A stretch of DNA of 64,000 bases from contig NC_060248.1 of assembly GCF_921293095.1 (NCBI RefSeq), positions 11,302,744-11,366,743 of the forward strand, in the 5' to 3' direction. Below, in pieces: positions 43,701 to 48,225 of this stretch. The stretch's first letter is position 1, and every line of letters begins with the position of its first letter. The notes beneath the pieces are model-generated. The model worked only from the letters and a program-made list of their open reading frames with translations. It was not told where the DNA came from and did no database searches. The stretch comes from Ischnura elegans (lineage: Eukaryota > Arthropoda > Insecta > Odonata > Coenagrionidae). The position numbers were made by a program, and so were the translations under genes.

Positions 43701-44244
43701 TTTTTTCAAAAGGATGCAATTTCAATTCAATGTTGTAAACAGGTTCACCAGTTATTAATGCATTAGAAAATTGTTGCACTAATATATTTTATTACGAATA
43801 TGTGAGAGAAAAATACACATGAAATATTTGTGACAGACGAGGCACACCACACGAGGACGTTCAACAGTTGAATATGAAGACAAAAATAACTGATTATCAG
43901 AGAAATGCTAGGGAATTTTATCCCATGATACATTCTAATACACTGAACATACACGAAATAAAATAGGGTACAACTTCATGCAGGGAAGAGAAAGAGCTCG
44001 TTCCAAGACGGTTTTGAAACAAGCCTCCCTCATGACAACACTTAACAATAGAGAAGCTCACCTGGAAATATGGGCTACAGGCAGACAGAACAATCTTATG
44101 AGCCCTAATTCTTTCTCCACCGGCACTTAAGGTGACATCCACCATAGACTCATTTTCAAGAAGCTGTAAAAATGCTGATGATAAATGCTGGTGGTAGTTA
44201 TTCCACTTCAAACAGTAATCTTGAAATTTTCCGTTTGCAGCCAT
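10757..44244 (-). CDS. BTB-Psq transcription factor with four pipsqueak-type HTH motifs (9 coding exons)
   Basis: Exons in coding order (minus): 44244-44062, 41360-41184, 38769-38347, 34693-34590, 34504-34317, 27140-26923, 22511-22326, 16646-16236, 10795-10757. All introns are GT/AG and all phases agree, giving 1929 bp and 642 residues. Residues 1-120 are a BTB/POZ domain of the insect type (CLKWNNYHQHL; IRAHKIVLSACSPYF; FIYRGEL; LKIRGLSE). Residues 121-261 are an acidic linker, and about 262-296 a basic segment. Then come four Psq HTH motifs at about 299-340, 349-384, 405-444 and 465-509. Residues 510-642 are an acidic, valine/glutamate-rich tail. By family knowledge it is a nuclear protein that dimerises through BTB and binds DNA through Psq repeats, as Drosophila Pipsqueak does. 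The BTB sequence does not look like Psq itself, so I give no symbol. A possible ATTAAA poly(A) signal is at 10269-10274 (minus). The last exon is the least certain. Confidence 0.85.
11575..11756 (-). repeat. SINE fragment interrupted by a hAT insertion
   Basis: Blocks such as 'gataga(t/g)ctcaccctgaa', 'atttgggggtgt.taaaggc' and 'atttcaactgagaac' match the SINE at 3795-4021 in order. The match stops where the hAT target duplication GTTAAAAA begins at 11749. A diverged continuation may resume at 12360-12476 (ending in a 'ccacgtcactccctccc'-like block), but this is weak. Confidence 0.45.
11757..12206 (+). mobile_element. hAT-type non-autonomous element with 8-bp TSD
   Basis: A 450-bp element bounded by a perfect 8-bp duplication GTTAAAAA (11749-11756 and 12207-12214). 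Termini are TAAGGATGGTCGGATCGGAT and, inverted, TAGGGATGGACGGATCCAGG. Subterminal regions are full of GGATCC/GGATCT-like motifs. Shorter or rearranged relatives lie at 8383-10099, 23063-24590 and 39170-39250. The apparent open frame across it (11762-12211) translates simple repeat-like sequence and is not a gene. Confidence 0.88.
12492..12766. mobile_element. hAT MITE (CAGTGGCGTA family) with 8-bp TSD
   Basis: A 275-bp element bounded by a perfect duplication CTATAAAC (12484-12491 and 12767-12774). Termini are CAGTGGCGTAACTAGG and, inverted, CAGTGGCGTAGCTATGG. Long G-runs sit inside the left end and G/C-runs inside the right end. No coding potential. Confidence 0.9.
14436..14678 (+). pseudogene. 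Tigger transposase N-terminal HTH fragment
   Basis: The fragment encodes 80 residues and matches the CENP-B N-terminal HTH pattern: KRTFLIDEKMKIIEIVDS for helix 1, and FPVSTFNTAVKNRDAIVKYA for the recognition part. Between the two, where related proteins usually have a short segment like 'VAEKFGI', there is instead a longer stretch rich in Ser, Asn and Gly (DSNAGDSNVGTSNP). The HTH spacing is abnormal. It ends near GTAAGAATAAATAG, so a splice donor is possible. Confidence 0.65.
14758..15469. mobile_element. MITE nested in the Tigger element
   Basis: Termini are GGCCTGTTTACATAGTACAT with TAACCCGTACAAGTTAAT following on the left, and, inverted, GGCCTGTTTACACGATACAT with TAACACGTATGAGTTAAT on the right. 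A shorter relative is at 47597-47802, sharing 'gcacgaacagaaaatagaa(c/t)'. It carries a further nested hAT MITE at about 14896-15377. No coding content. Confidence 0.7.
14896..15377. mobile_element. hAT MITE (CAGGGGCGGATCCA family), nested, G/C-run rich
   Basis: Several 'gtgccccccc' and 'aatcctggatccgcccctg' motifs match the family at 42423-42637, including an inverted match of 'attgcgttcgttttg' to its interior. The right end reads GGATCTGCCCCTG. The left end is changed (ATAGTCGGATTTAGG). I could not read a clear target duplication, and the copy seems to contain internal end-like repeats near 15100-15175. Confidence 0.55.
15535..15769 (+). pseudogene. Tigger transposase middle fragment (DDE start)
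   Basis: Reads NGWLDRFKNRYSLVYKLVSG, ESKDVN, then an acidic/aromatic spacer and YSPKNVFSADKTGLF. In Tigger proteins the last motif is usually (D/N)(I/V)FNADETGLF, whose Asp is the first catalytic residue. Here Asp is kept and the following Glu is Lys. A stop follows at GNSVME with the remaining two catalytic acids absent. Confidence 0.7.
16236..16646 (-). CDS. BTB-Psq exon 8 (end of Psq motif 4 and acidic tail)
   Basis: The exon is 137 codons, phase 0 at both ends. The acceptor is TGTTTAG|GTC and the donor GAAACA|GTGAGT. It opens VPKTTLWRRLQQLRKKNG, the second half of motif 4. A long acidic stretch follows, with a hydrophobic repeat near the end (PPGSSLIILTTGEGIELQEG). If the donor is not used, translation would stop after about seven more residues, giving an alternative C-terminus. 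Confidence 0.87.
17094..17794. mobile_element. pogo/Tigger-type MITE (CAGTAAAACCTCT family)
   Basis: 701 bp, TA-flanked. Termini are CAGTAAAACCTCTGTGTGGT and, inverted, CAGTAAAACCTCTTTAAATC. The left subterminal unit 'aaacctct.tgtagtgaacctcttta' is repeated within the first 130 bp. It is the same family as 23666-24352. No coding content. Confidence 0.85.
18023..18494. mobile_element. hAT MITE (TAGAGATGCGTGAAAA family) with 8-bp TSD
   Basis: 472 bp bounded by a perfect duplication GTCATGAA (18015-18022 and 18495-18502). Termini are TAGAGATGCGTGAAAACCGC and, inverted, TAGAGATGCGTGAAAATCGC. Subterminal repeats of 'ATCGCA' occur on both sides. No coding content. Confidence 0.92.
19301..21536. 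mobile_element. composite hAT element with internal Tigger fragment and 8-bp TSD
   Basis: The flanks share a perfect duplication ATTAAAAG (19293-19300 and 21537-21544). The outer left end is TAGAGATGGGTCGAATAGCA and the right end, inverted, is TAAAGATGTGCGAATAATAT. Two further left-end copies lie inside, at about 19587 (TAGAGATGGGTCAAATACCA) and 21122 (TAGAGATGAGTCGAGCACCA). Between them (about 19655-21121) sits sequence homologous to the Tigger-type element at 31851-33814. It therefore looks like one insertion unit assembled from several ends, or nested insertions with the younger boundaries lost. Confidence 0.75.
19655..21121 (+). pseudogene. Tigger element fragment with N-terminal HTH of a transposase
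   Basis: The left part (19665-20150) is colinear with 32010-32470 of the Tigger-type element to the right, e.g. 'tttatggctaataac' and 'gtgccgtgggaca/gtgccgtgggata'. Near 21005-21115 the plus strand reads AGRKIKKLSRKSINLEEKLK followed by VINCCENGERQSDIARL, a CENP-B/Tigger N-terminal HTH, after which the copy breaks at the hAT end at 21122. An upstream in-frame ATG near 20862 is followed by a stop before the HTH, so it is not functional. Confidence 0.65.
22326..22511 (-). CDS. BTB-Psq exon 7 (end of Psq motif 3, start of motif 4)
   Basis: The exon is 62 codons, phase 0 at both ends, with acceptor TTTTCAG|ATT and donor TATCAA|GTACAA. It starts with IPKTTLFRERSRLIACG, the second half of motif 3, and ends with LIQEQLDLAVAACLKRG then MTHALAAVTYQ, the first half of motif 4. 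The intron positions in motifs 3 and 4 are identical: directly before (I/V)PKTTL. Confidence 0.9.
23063..24590 (+). mobile_element. hAT-type element (TAGGGATGGxCGGAT family) hosting a nested MITE
   Basis: Left end TAGGGATGGTCAGATTGGAT and right end, inverted, TAGGGATGGACGGATCCAGG belong to the same family as 11757-12206. The interior around 23230-23540 matches the inverted interior of 8383-10099. A pogo-type MITE (23666-24352) is inserted. The flanking octamers (TGACACAT, GTTCCCAT) do not match well. A second left-end-like sequence lies 32 bp upstream, at 23031. Confidence 0.75.
23666..24352. mobile_element. pogo/Tigger-type MITE nested in a hAT element
   Basis: 687 bp, TA-flanked. The left end CAGTAAAACCTCTATGTAGT is intact. 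The right end has lost about five bases of the terminal repeat (AAAGAGTACTG instead of AAAGAGGTTTTACTG). It is a close relative of 17094-17794 along its whole length. Confidence 0.85.
24591..26274. other. intron of the BTB-Psq gene, nothing else recognised
   Basis: AT-rich intron sequence without a recognisable exon or element boundary. The open frame running in from 24471 starts inside the hAT end and continues into ordinary intron sequence; it has no recognisable motif. Confidence 0.45.
26275..26897. mobile_element. probable MITE (CAGGGTTCCCACTC termini)
   Basis: Left end CAGGGTTCCCACTCTAACTA and right end, inverted, TGTTCCCAACTCAAACTTTC give imperfect terminal repeats. Both ends lead into 'ttttttcca.gttttttcac(gg/ac)' and 'aaattcacgg' blocks, in inverted order at the two sides. 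No target duplication could be read. The interior has a more GC-rich section (26400-26720) without gene features. Confidence 0.45.
26923..27140 (-). CDS. BTB-Psq exon 6 (rest of Psq motif 2, start of motif 3)
   Basis: A 218-bp exon, acceptor ACTCAG|GT and donor TATCAG|GTGAGT. It completes motif 2 (SGTSLKRAADHFKIPKTVLW then RKVRRE), passes through a spacer, and begins motif 3 (YTAEQRQAAIDALVRGE, SISKVFREYQ). The phase (one base from exon 5 plus two here) is exact. A LINE fragment lies immediately beyond the acceptor side at about 27190. Confidence 0.9.
27190..27990 (+). mobile_element. 5'-truncated non-LTR retrotransposon (LINE) 3' end
   Basis: An open frame at 27208-27705 encodes the C-terminal end of a LINE reverse transcriptase: LVHALVHSKLDYGLTCWGGA, FVQKKIVRLLLLKKRYEHSR, PLFIELNILPLRYMY. 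This order (SKLxYG...WGG, QKxxVR, H/R...LF.ELNILPL) is typical of jockey/CR1-type elements. The catalytic FADD part and everything 5' is missing. After the TAA at 27703-27705 a 3'UTR runs to an (ATT)n tail at about 27975-27990, where a pogo MITE has inserted. The left end is about 50 bp from a splice acceptor of the host gene. Confidence 0.8.
27208..27705 (+). pseudogene. reverse transcriptase C-terminal fragment of the LINE
   Basis: 165 residues without internal stops, carrying the thumb/connection part of a LINE reverse transcriptase. There is no polymerase active site, no endonuclease, and no own start, so this is a relic of 5' truncation during insertion. The long intact frame suggests a fairly recent insertion. 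Confidence 0.75.
27993..29300. mobile_element. pogo/Tigger-type non-autonomous element with internal hairpin
   Basis: 1308 bp, TA-flanked (27991-27992 and 29301-29302). Termini are CAGTAGACTCTCGTTAATAT and, inverted, CAGTAGACGCTCGTTATTAC. Inside, 28447-28486 and 28502-28541 form a near-perfect inverted repeat of about 40 bp. It shares its interior with 4625-5659 (e.g. 'aaattccaaatttggc', 'gtcaggaactgt(t/a)cagcgttt'). No intact transposase. Confidence 0.85.
29497..29827. mobile_element. piggyBac-type MITE (TTAA target)
   Basis: 331 bp flanked by TTAA on both sides (29493-29496 and 29828-29831). The 12-bp termini CACGTTGCGTAC are perfect inverted repeats. No coding content. The TTAA target and short termini fit the piggyBac superfamily. 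Confidence 0.8.
30417..31757. mobile_element. hAT-type element (CTCGAGTCGA-rich ends) with near-perfect TSD
   Basis: The flanks GATGTAGG (30409-30416) and GATTTAGG (31758-31765) match at 7 of 8 positions. The right end, inverted, reads TAGGGATGTGTGAGAACTCG; the left end is TATTAATGTGCGAGTAGTAC. Both ends carry many CTCGA/TCGAG motifs. The interior is 1.3 kb without recognisable transposase. Confidence 0.75.
31851..33814 (+). mobile_element. Tigger/pogo-type element, non-autonomous
   Basis: 1964 bp, TA-flanked (31849-31850 and 33815-33816). Termini are CAGTGGAACCCTGATTTATT and, inverted, CAGTGGAACCTCGAATTATC. 'CCCGCATTCATCG'-like motifs recur in the subterminal regions at both ends. A short transposase relic from 33080 reads ALSKTRVRTLIDRLKIIEDE, then after one stop CVNITARLGMSAST, which is the CENP-B-type N-terminal HTH. 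The rest of the transposase is gone. A truncated relative lies at 19655-21121. Confidence 0.82.
33817..34316. other. intron between the Tigger element and Psq exon 5
   Basis: Ordinary AT-rich intron directly downstream of exon 5. I see no repeat boundary and no additional exon. Confidence 0.4.
34317..34504 (-). CDS. BTB-Psq exon 5 (Psq motif 1 and start of motif 2)
   Basis: A 188-bp exon, acceptor TTTGCAG|T and donor CAAA|GTGAGA. It contains LSEALDELRRGRPLLETAAA then HHIPRSTLYVRARGLGI, an unsplit Psq HTH. It ends with EMMSAAIQAVQ, the first helix of motif 2, and one base of the next codon. In motif 1 the second recognition part (IPRSTLYVR) follows the usual (I/V)P(K/R)(S/T)TL pattern. Confidence 0.88.
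34590..34693 (-). CDS. BTB-Psq exon 4 (short basic exon)
   Basis: A 104-bp exon with a clean acceptor (TTTGCAG|TCT) and donor (TACAG|GTGAGC). It encodes a basic segment with ITTRKKNHKQRYRKEY, then leaves two bases (AG) that combine with T from exon 5 to make Ser. Without this exon the frame from exon 3 to exon 5 would hit a stop, so its phase change (0 to 2) is needed. The cluster of Lys/Arg could serve as a nuclear localisation signal (inference). The intron to exon 5 is only 85 bp. Confidence 0.75.
34694..36492. other. intron between Psq exons 3 and 4, left part; nothing firm recognised
   Basis: AT-rich sequence. A more GC-rich part at 35050-35330 ('taaagcaattaccggctattgcgaga') looks like the degraded terminus of another pogo-type element, but I could not find its partner. 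No exon fits the phases needed here. Confidence 0.35.
36497..38178. mobile_element. piggyBac-type element with CpG-rich TATA-containing core
   Basis: 1682 bp flanked by TTAA (36493-36496 and 38179-38182). Termini are CACTAGAATGACCGGGG and, inverted, CGCTAGAATGACTGGGGGCG. A further end-like sequence, inverted CCTAGAATGACCGCGAGAGG, lies at about 37980-37998. The interior 37200-37960 is very different from the surroundings: GC- and CpG-rich, with ATTGGC at about 37401 and TATATAA at about 37426 in promoter-like spacing. No piggyBac transposase is visible, so the copy is non-autonomous or has captured foreign DNA. Confidence 0.65.
38347..38769 (-). CDS. BTB-Psq exon 3 (acidic linker)
   Basis: The exon is 141 codons, phase 0 at both ends. 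The acceptor is TCTAG|GTT and the donor AAG|GTAATG. It starts VSYCLPGLEEVSG directly after the LKIRGLSE of exon 2. The sequence is rich in Glu, Asp, Ser and Gly, with no recognised domain, as is usual for linkers between BTB and DNA-binding regions. It is likely disordered. The 3' edge is chosen because the next exon starts in phase 0. Confidence 0.75.
38815..39165 (-). repeat. SINE-like repeat with tRNA-derived segment
   Basis: Minus strand 38962-38896 resembles a tRNA: GCCTCGGTAGCTTAACTGGC with an A-box-like part, then GGTTCGAATCCCGG as B-box. The 3' acceptor strand does not pair with the 5' GCCTCGG, so it is not a functional tRNA. Sequence on both sides (a 'ccgggactagccccgg' palindrome at about 38806-38821, and a GC-richer part 38990-39150) appears to belong to the same unit, but its limits are uncertain. 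Confidence 0.5.
39170..39250 (+). mobile_element. solo right end of the TAGGGATGGxCGGATC hAT family
   Basis: 'gatccgaaagatccggctc.gaaaatcaa' and the end AAATCCTAGATCCGTCCATC then CCTA match the right end of 11757-12206 closely. No left end is nearby; the adjoining SINE-like repeat begins where the match stops. Confidence 0.7.
39589..40393 (+). mobile_element. LTR-like block, possibly a solo LTR
   Basis: Begins TGTGACATACCGACC and plausibly ends CTACCAATCACA. It contains a TATAAAG box at about 39840 followed by CpG-rich sequence, in strong contrast to the AT-rich intron. This is the usual look of a Gypsy- or BEL-type LTR (TG...CA). I could not read a 4-5 bp target duplication and no gag/pol sequence is beside it, so the assignment is tentative. 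Confidence 0.4.
41184..41360 (-). CDS. BTB-Psq exon 2 (second half of BTB domain)
   Basis: The exon is 59 codons, phase 0 at both ends, with acceptor TTACAG|GAT and donor GAG|GTAAGT. It completes the BTB fold: DILATAEDTHPTVIF, DVNPDDLKSVLEFIYRGEL, then LKFANDLKIRGLSE. In this family the segment after the first exon is normally (K/R)xLF or similar. Here it is the shorter DILATAEDTH, and it joins exon 1 without a gap. Confidence 0.9.
41490..43436. mobile_element. TA-flanked element with subterminal repeat arrays
   Basis: Termini are CTCAGGGAAAAATATTTGCT and, inverted, CTCAGGGAAAAATTTTTGCT, flanked by TA. The first 400 bp and the last 400 bp are filled with variants of a short unit around 'ggaactgctttgtacncatttg', pointing inward from both ends. 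A hAT MITE (42423-42637) is nested inside. A GC-richer inner section lies at 42820-43060. No transposase is recognisable. Confidence 0.7.
42423..42637. mobile_element. hAT MITE (CAGGGGCGGATCCA family) with 8-bp TSD
   Basis: 215 bp bounded by a perfect duplication GTTTCAAT (42415-42422 and 42638-42645). The left end is CAGGGGCGGATCCACGAT and the right end, inverted, CATAGGCAGATCTAGGGG. It contains an 18-base G run (42577-42594), CACGTG, and a long C run, together able to fold into a G/C hairpin. Confidence 0.88.
44062..44244 (-). CDS. BTB-Psq exon 1 (first half of BTB domain)
   Basis: The exon is 61 codons from ATG to a CAG|GTGAGC donor, phase 0. It carries the N-terminal half of an insect BTB domain, with CLKWNNYHQHL, MVDVTLSAGGE and HKIVLSACSPYF. 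The ATG is the natural start because it places the usual short lead before the FCLKWNN-type opening. A pyrimidine tract with AG at about 44252 just upstream suggests a 5'UTR intron ends there. Confidence 0.9.
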
Positions 44245-45018
44245 GATGGTCTAAAGAGATTAAACTGGATACGAGAATTATAAATAAATAACAATTTTAT
44301 ATCAATATCTATGAAAGAACAATGCCCACAGCCTGCTGGTAAATAACTAGCCTAAGTGTGTCCCTATTTTTTCTTATAAACACGGAATGTATGTGTCTGT
44401 GGTCCTCGACGATGTGTGACAGGAATAATTGGCCCATTGAATAAGAAAACGCTCCATCACCACCGTTGTTAAGAAAATCACGGGCAATTTTATCCGAGAT
44501 AAGTTGTGTTTGCCGCTCTCGAATGAATGGAGAAACGGCAAGTCCATAGTGTTTTGACGAGGGAACCTTTTAAAACGGAACAATTGGACTAGCCAACTAC
44601 GTTTTCTAATTAATACAAAAGTACCATACTCACAGGGATAATAATCGAGTAGAATCTTTTCACATAGCAGGCAATACAATTATACACTAGCTCTTCGTGC
44701 AAAGAGCAAAGAATAAAGAGATTTCAACAACTAAGAACAACAACGGACATGAACGAAGATCCTTTTCTAAAAACAATTGAATGATACGCTGCGCACCATG
44801 GGATGCTGAGAACTGGGTGGGATGTACGAAGTTTACGAATTGAGGCCATGAAACGAAGCACTCATTGTATCAACAGCTGTTGACTCTTGCTAACCCCGAG
44901 TTTAGATTTAAATAAGGTATTTTCTGGAGTTTCATTGTCACTCGACCATGAACGTGCGCTTAAGAATTTTACTATGACTTAGGTATAGGTTACATTAGGT
45001 TTTATTGATAGGTATTTC
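44245..45018. promoter_or_regulatory. head-to-head intergenic region, likely shared promoter area
   Basis: 774 bp separate the start codons of the minus-strand BTB-Psq gene and the plus-strand NDUFAF6-like gene. Both promoters and 5'UTRs must lie here, or start further away through 5'UTR introns. No clear TATA box or CpG-rich core is visible. Open frames inside it have no recognisable content. Confidence 0.45.
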
Positions 45019-46353
45019 ATGATGTTCTCGAGAACTATTCGCTGTGTATTTTCTCGGGAAAGAGGAAAAGTGGTAATTATGACGAATGCTCGTTTCAAGT
45101 CTAAAACAACCAGTTTCCCTGCCGAATATTGTATGGATCTTGTGCGGTAGGTATCTGTAAATAGTTTTGTTTGTTTAATGCATGCATCACGTTCATCCTA
45201 AGCTGAATCATTTTCATCGTAGAGTTCTTTATTTACAGACAGACAGATCACGAGGCCTTCCTGTGCACCCTTCTACTGCCTGATAATGTTCGCACCATAG
45301 CTTTTGCTGTAAGGGCCTTTAATTCAGAGGTTGCTCGTGTAGGCGATGTTGCTAGTAATTCCACCATTGCTCAAATGAGACTGACATTTTGGAAGGAATC
45401 GGTTGATAAAATCTATAGTGATTGCCCTCCGGAGCATCCAATCGCCAAAGAAATACATCGGGTAGGTGCACAGTCTTGAAAGGGCATTTACTTCTAGTTA
45501 GGCATCTTTGGTGCGAATTATGTTATCATAAATCAATGCAGGAATCGCATTTTGTCCTCCATAGACTTTTAATTCATGGTATTTATTATATTTCAGGCAT
45601 TATCGAAGCACAAACTCTCTAAACCATATTTTTCCCGTTTGGTTACATCTAGAATAAGTCAGAATACAACGAGAGGATTTCCAACCATTGAAGCCATGGA
45701 AAAATATGCTGAAAATTCTGTTTCTCCTGTTTTCTACCTCATACTGCAAGCAGCTGGTAAATTGAATCGTTTTTTTTTAACGCCTCATTTACCCTCAACC
45801 CTTCCATACCCGATTTGTTTCATAATGAGGTTTAATTTTTTTTAGGGGTACAGGATGTAAACATAGATCATGCAGCTTCTCATTTGGGGAAGGCTATAGG
45901 TATAACAAATTCTTTAAGATCCGTGCCATTTATAGTTTCAAAATCAAATCCGGATTTGTTACCCATCCCAGTGAGCACTCTGGTCAGCCACAATGTGTCA
46001 ACTGAAGCCATATTACGTGGTGGAAATGACTCCTTCAAAGATGTGACTTTTGAAATAGCATCACAGGCAAAATTACATCTAGATAAGGTAAAGAAAGTTG
46101 TGATAGTCAAGTAACCAATAGAGTCATTTTGAGATCGTCACATTGGTAATTCCAATTTTTTTTTCAGGCCAAGTCACTGTCAAAAAAGTTGCCTCGCAGT
46201 AAATTTCCTATATTTCTCCCCATTGTTCCTGTTAGTGGATTCTTGAAGAGATTGCAAAAGGCTAATTTCAATCTTTTTGATCCCACCCTGAGGCTTCGGG
46301 ACAATTACCTGCCGTTGAAGCTATATTGGGCAAAAGTTTGGTCTACATGTTAG
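45019..46353 (+). CDS. sicily: NDUFAF6-like mitochondrial complex I assembly factor (5 exons)
   Basis: Exons 45019..45146, 45239..45461, 45597..45756, 45846..46087, 46168..46353 all have GT/AG borders and matching phases, giving 312 residues, close to the roughly 330 of the human protein. The start carries MMFSRTIRCVFSRERGKVV, Arg-rich without acids at the very N-terminus, as in mitochondrial presequences. The body is the squalene/phytoene-synthase-like fold: DHEAFLCTLLLP, VRTIAFAVRAFNSEVARVGD, MRLTFWKESVDKIY, YAENSVSPVFYLILQAAG, HLGKAIGITNSLRSVPF, and a C-terminal LRLRDNYLPLKLYWAKVW. NDUFAF6 (Drosophila sicily) assists assembly of respiratory complex I at the inner membrane and is not known as an active prenyl synthase. 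The Asp-rich metal motifs of true synthases are absent here. Symbol given by family resemblance. Confidence 0.88.
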
Positions 46354-47596
46354 ATTCTTTGGATAAGTTATGGGTGAAAATATGTGCATGCACTGAGTAG
46401 TTATGGCTGTGTAGAACCCTTTTTAAGCAATAACTTTTTAGAGAAGGGTGTGTTATGTTTGATATAATTTGACGTGCTGCTGATGATATGGCAGAGGTCT
46501 TTGTTGAGGAAGCAGGCAAGGGAATTGATCAACTATTTTATCACCAACCATAATTATCCATGGCAATGGCTTGATCTTGTTTTTCTTGATGAGTGGGTAT
46601 TGATGAGTACCAGTTGAAGTGTGGTACATTTGATATCCTAAGCAACTGTCCTATGCTCAGCGCAGAGTATACTAATTGTTAACATTCATGTTATTACATG
46701 ACAGTGAAAAAGAATGAAATGAGACATGAGAATTATGGAGCAGAGTATACATTCATTGTTATTTTGGCTATTCAGCGGAGTATCAGTTTTGAAGACTGAC
46801 TTGTATTAATGTGCTTCAAATGCCAGTATTTGGGATTGAAATTGTCGATCATTTCTTATTTTTTCTGATGGTGTATGTATTAGAAAATATCATGTTGATG
46901 ATGTACAATCAAGTTTTTGTTGCTGTGATATGCTTTTTTTTACTAGCAATTGGTTTTGATTACGTGGTTCTGTACAGCAATTTGCCAAAATCCTGATGTT
47001 CATTTATAGCCGAGTGTTCTACTTTTTATAAATGGCAGCATTCATATTGTGTGTACTCCTGCTGTTTATGGTTATAAAAAAGGTTAACTTATGGTAAATT
47101 GGTTTTCATTCAGTATTTCCTGTTTGTGCAAGTACTCAATTTTACCAGGTTTTAGAGTGCCTTCACTAGAGGTTGGCAATCTACCGAGCTTCTCATGGGT
47201 ACGTTCAAGAAAAAGAGGAAACCAGAAGGTGACTACATAGAGCACTGCATGAAACAGGTAACTTTGCACACTGTCACTTGCATGGTGCAAAGTTGTATAC
47301 ACCGAGGTTGGAATATGCCATGAATAAATCATTTGGTCATCATAATTCAAAAGTTTTTTTTTCATGGCAAAATCCATATCCTATTAGTGGCATGTGGCTA
47401 TCTAAGTTTGATGAATATTTCTGGAGTGTCTTTAAGTGGTGGGATTACCTCTCATCAGCGAGTACACTCAAAGCACTGGTACTTAAAGCACAAATGAACC
47501 CCCACCAACTTTTTGCTCAGGAGAGCTTGCTGCAGCGCTATCTGCTCCATAGGAAGGCAGTCGCTGTGCCTCTAAGCCATTGGTGGGTACCTCTTA
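46354..47596. other. 3' flank of the NDUFAF6-like gene, nothing else recognised
   Basis: This must contain the 3'UTR. The first canonical AATAAA I noted on the plus strand is near 47322, about 970 bp after the stop; nearer non-canonical signals may be used. Open frames at 46811 and 47278 have no recognisable content. Confidence 0.35.
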
Positions 47597-47802
47597 AGAC
47601 CTATTACATGATACATGTAAATGTGCAAGTTAATATGAATGTAAATGCATGGATGCAAAAATGCACCATGTGACCACCCAATTTGTGGGAATGCATGAAC
47701 AGAAAATAGAATTGTTCTAATTTCATTTGTACATTTTCTGATCTTTTTGATCTACATTGTTCATGCATCAACTTATACACGTTAATGCATCATGTAACCT
47801 TG
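47597..47802. mobile_element. short MITE related to 14758-15469
   Basis: About 206 bp. The interior 'gaatgcatgaacagaaaatagaat' and 'aaaatgcaccatgtgaccaccca' parallels the left part of the nested MITE at 14758. Ends are imperfect inverted repeats around 'acctattacatgatacat' and, inverted, 'aggttacatgatgcatta'. No coding content. Confidence 0.6.
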
Positions 47803-47959
47803 CCTTTTATGCCGAATGGACCTGGGAACATTCCCAATCCTGAAAAAATTGGATTTTCTACCTGCTTGCAGGCCTCCACTATTCGCACCAAGCCTTTCAG
47901 TGGCATGTCTAAGTGATCGGAATTGGCATGATCCTACTCTGTGATAGCTTAAGCTGCAT

Positions 47960-48225
47960 CCAAGATTTTTTATCAATACCTCCACTGCACAAACGCTCCA
48001 CAATTGCCCTCTGGATCCTCCTCATCTAGAAGTCCAACAATACGCATACGCTAGGCTGGCAGTAGACGGAAGACAAATACTCATCTCGAAGTCTCCAAGC
48101 TTCGAAGGTTTGTGCTTCGGCTACTGCCAGCTGAACGCATTCATATTGTTGGGCTCCTTGATGAGCAGATTTGATCCGATGGATGATTATTGACTGTTTG
48201 TACAATGGAGGTATCGATGTACTTG
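47960..48225. repeat. fold-back repeat with about 110-bp arms
   Basis: The left arm (about 47978-48076) and right arm (about 48108-48222) are inverted copies with mismatches. Matching blocks include 'atacctcca(c/t)tg.acaaac', 'tccaacaata' and 'ctggcagtag.cg.ag.acaaa'. The centre is near 48092. No target duplication read. It could be a fold-back element or a MITE with long arms. Confidence 0.6.

Noticed and set aside
47278-47673. 131-codon plus-strand open frame
   Set aside because: No motif, no supporting splice or start context, and it runs into a MITE.
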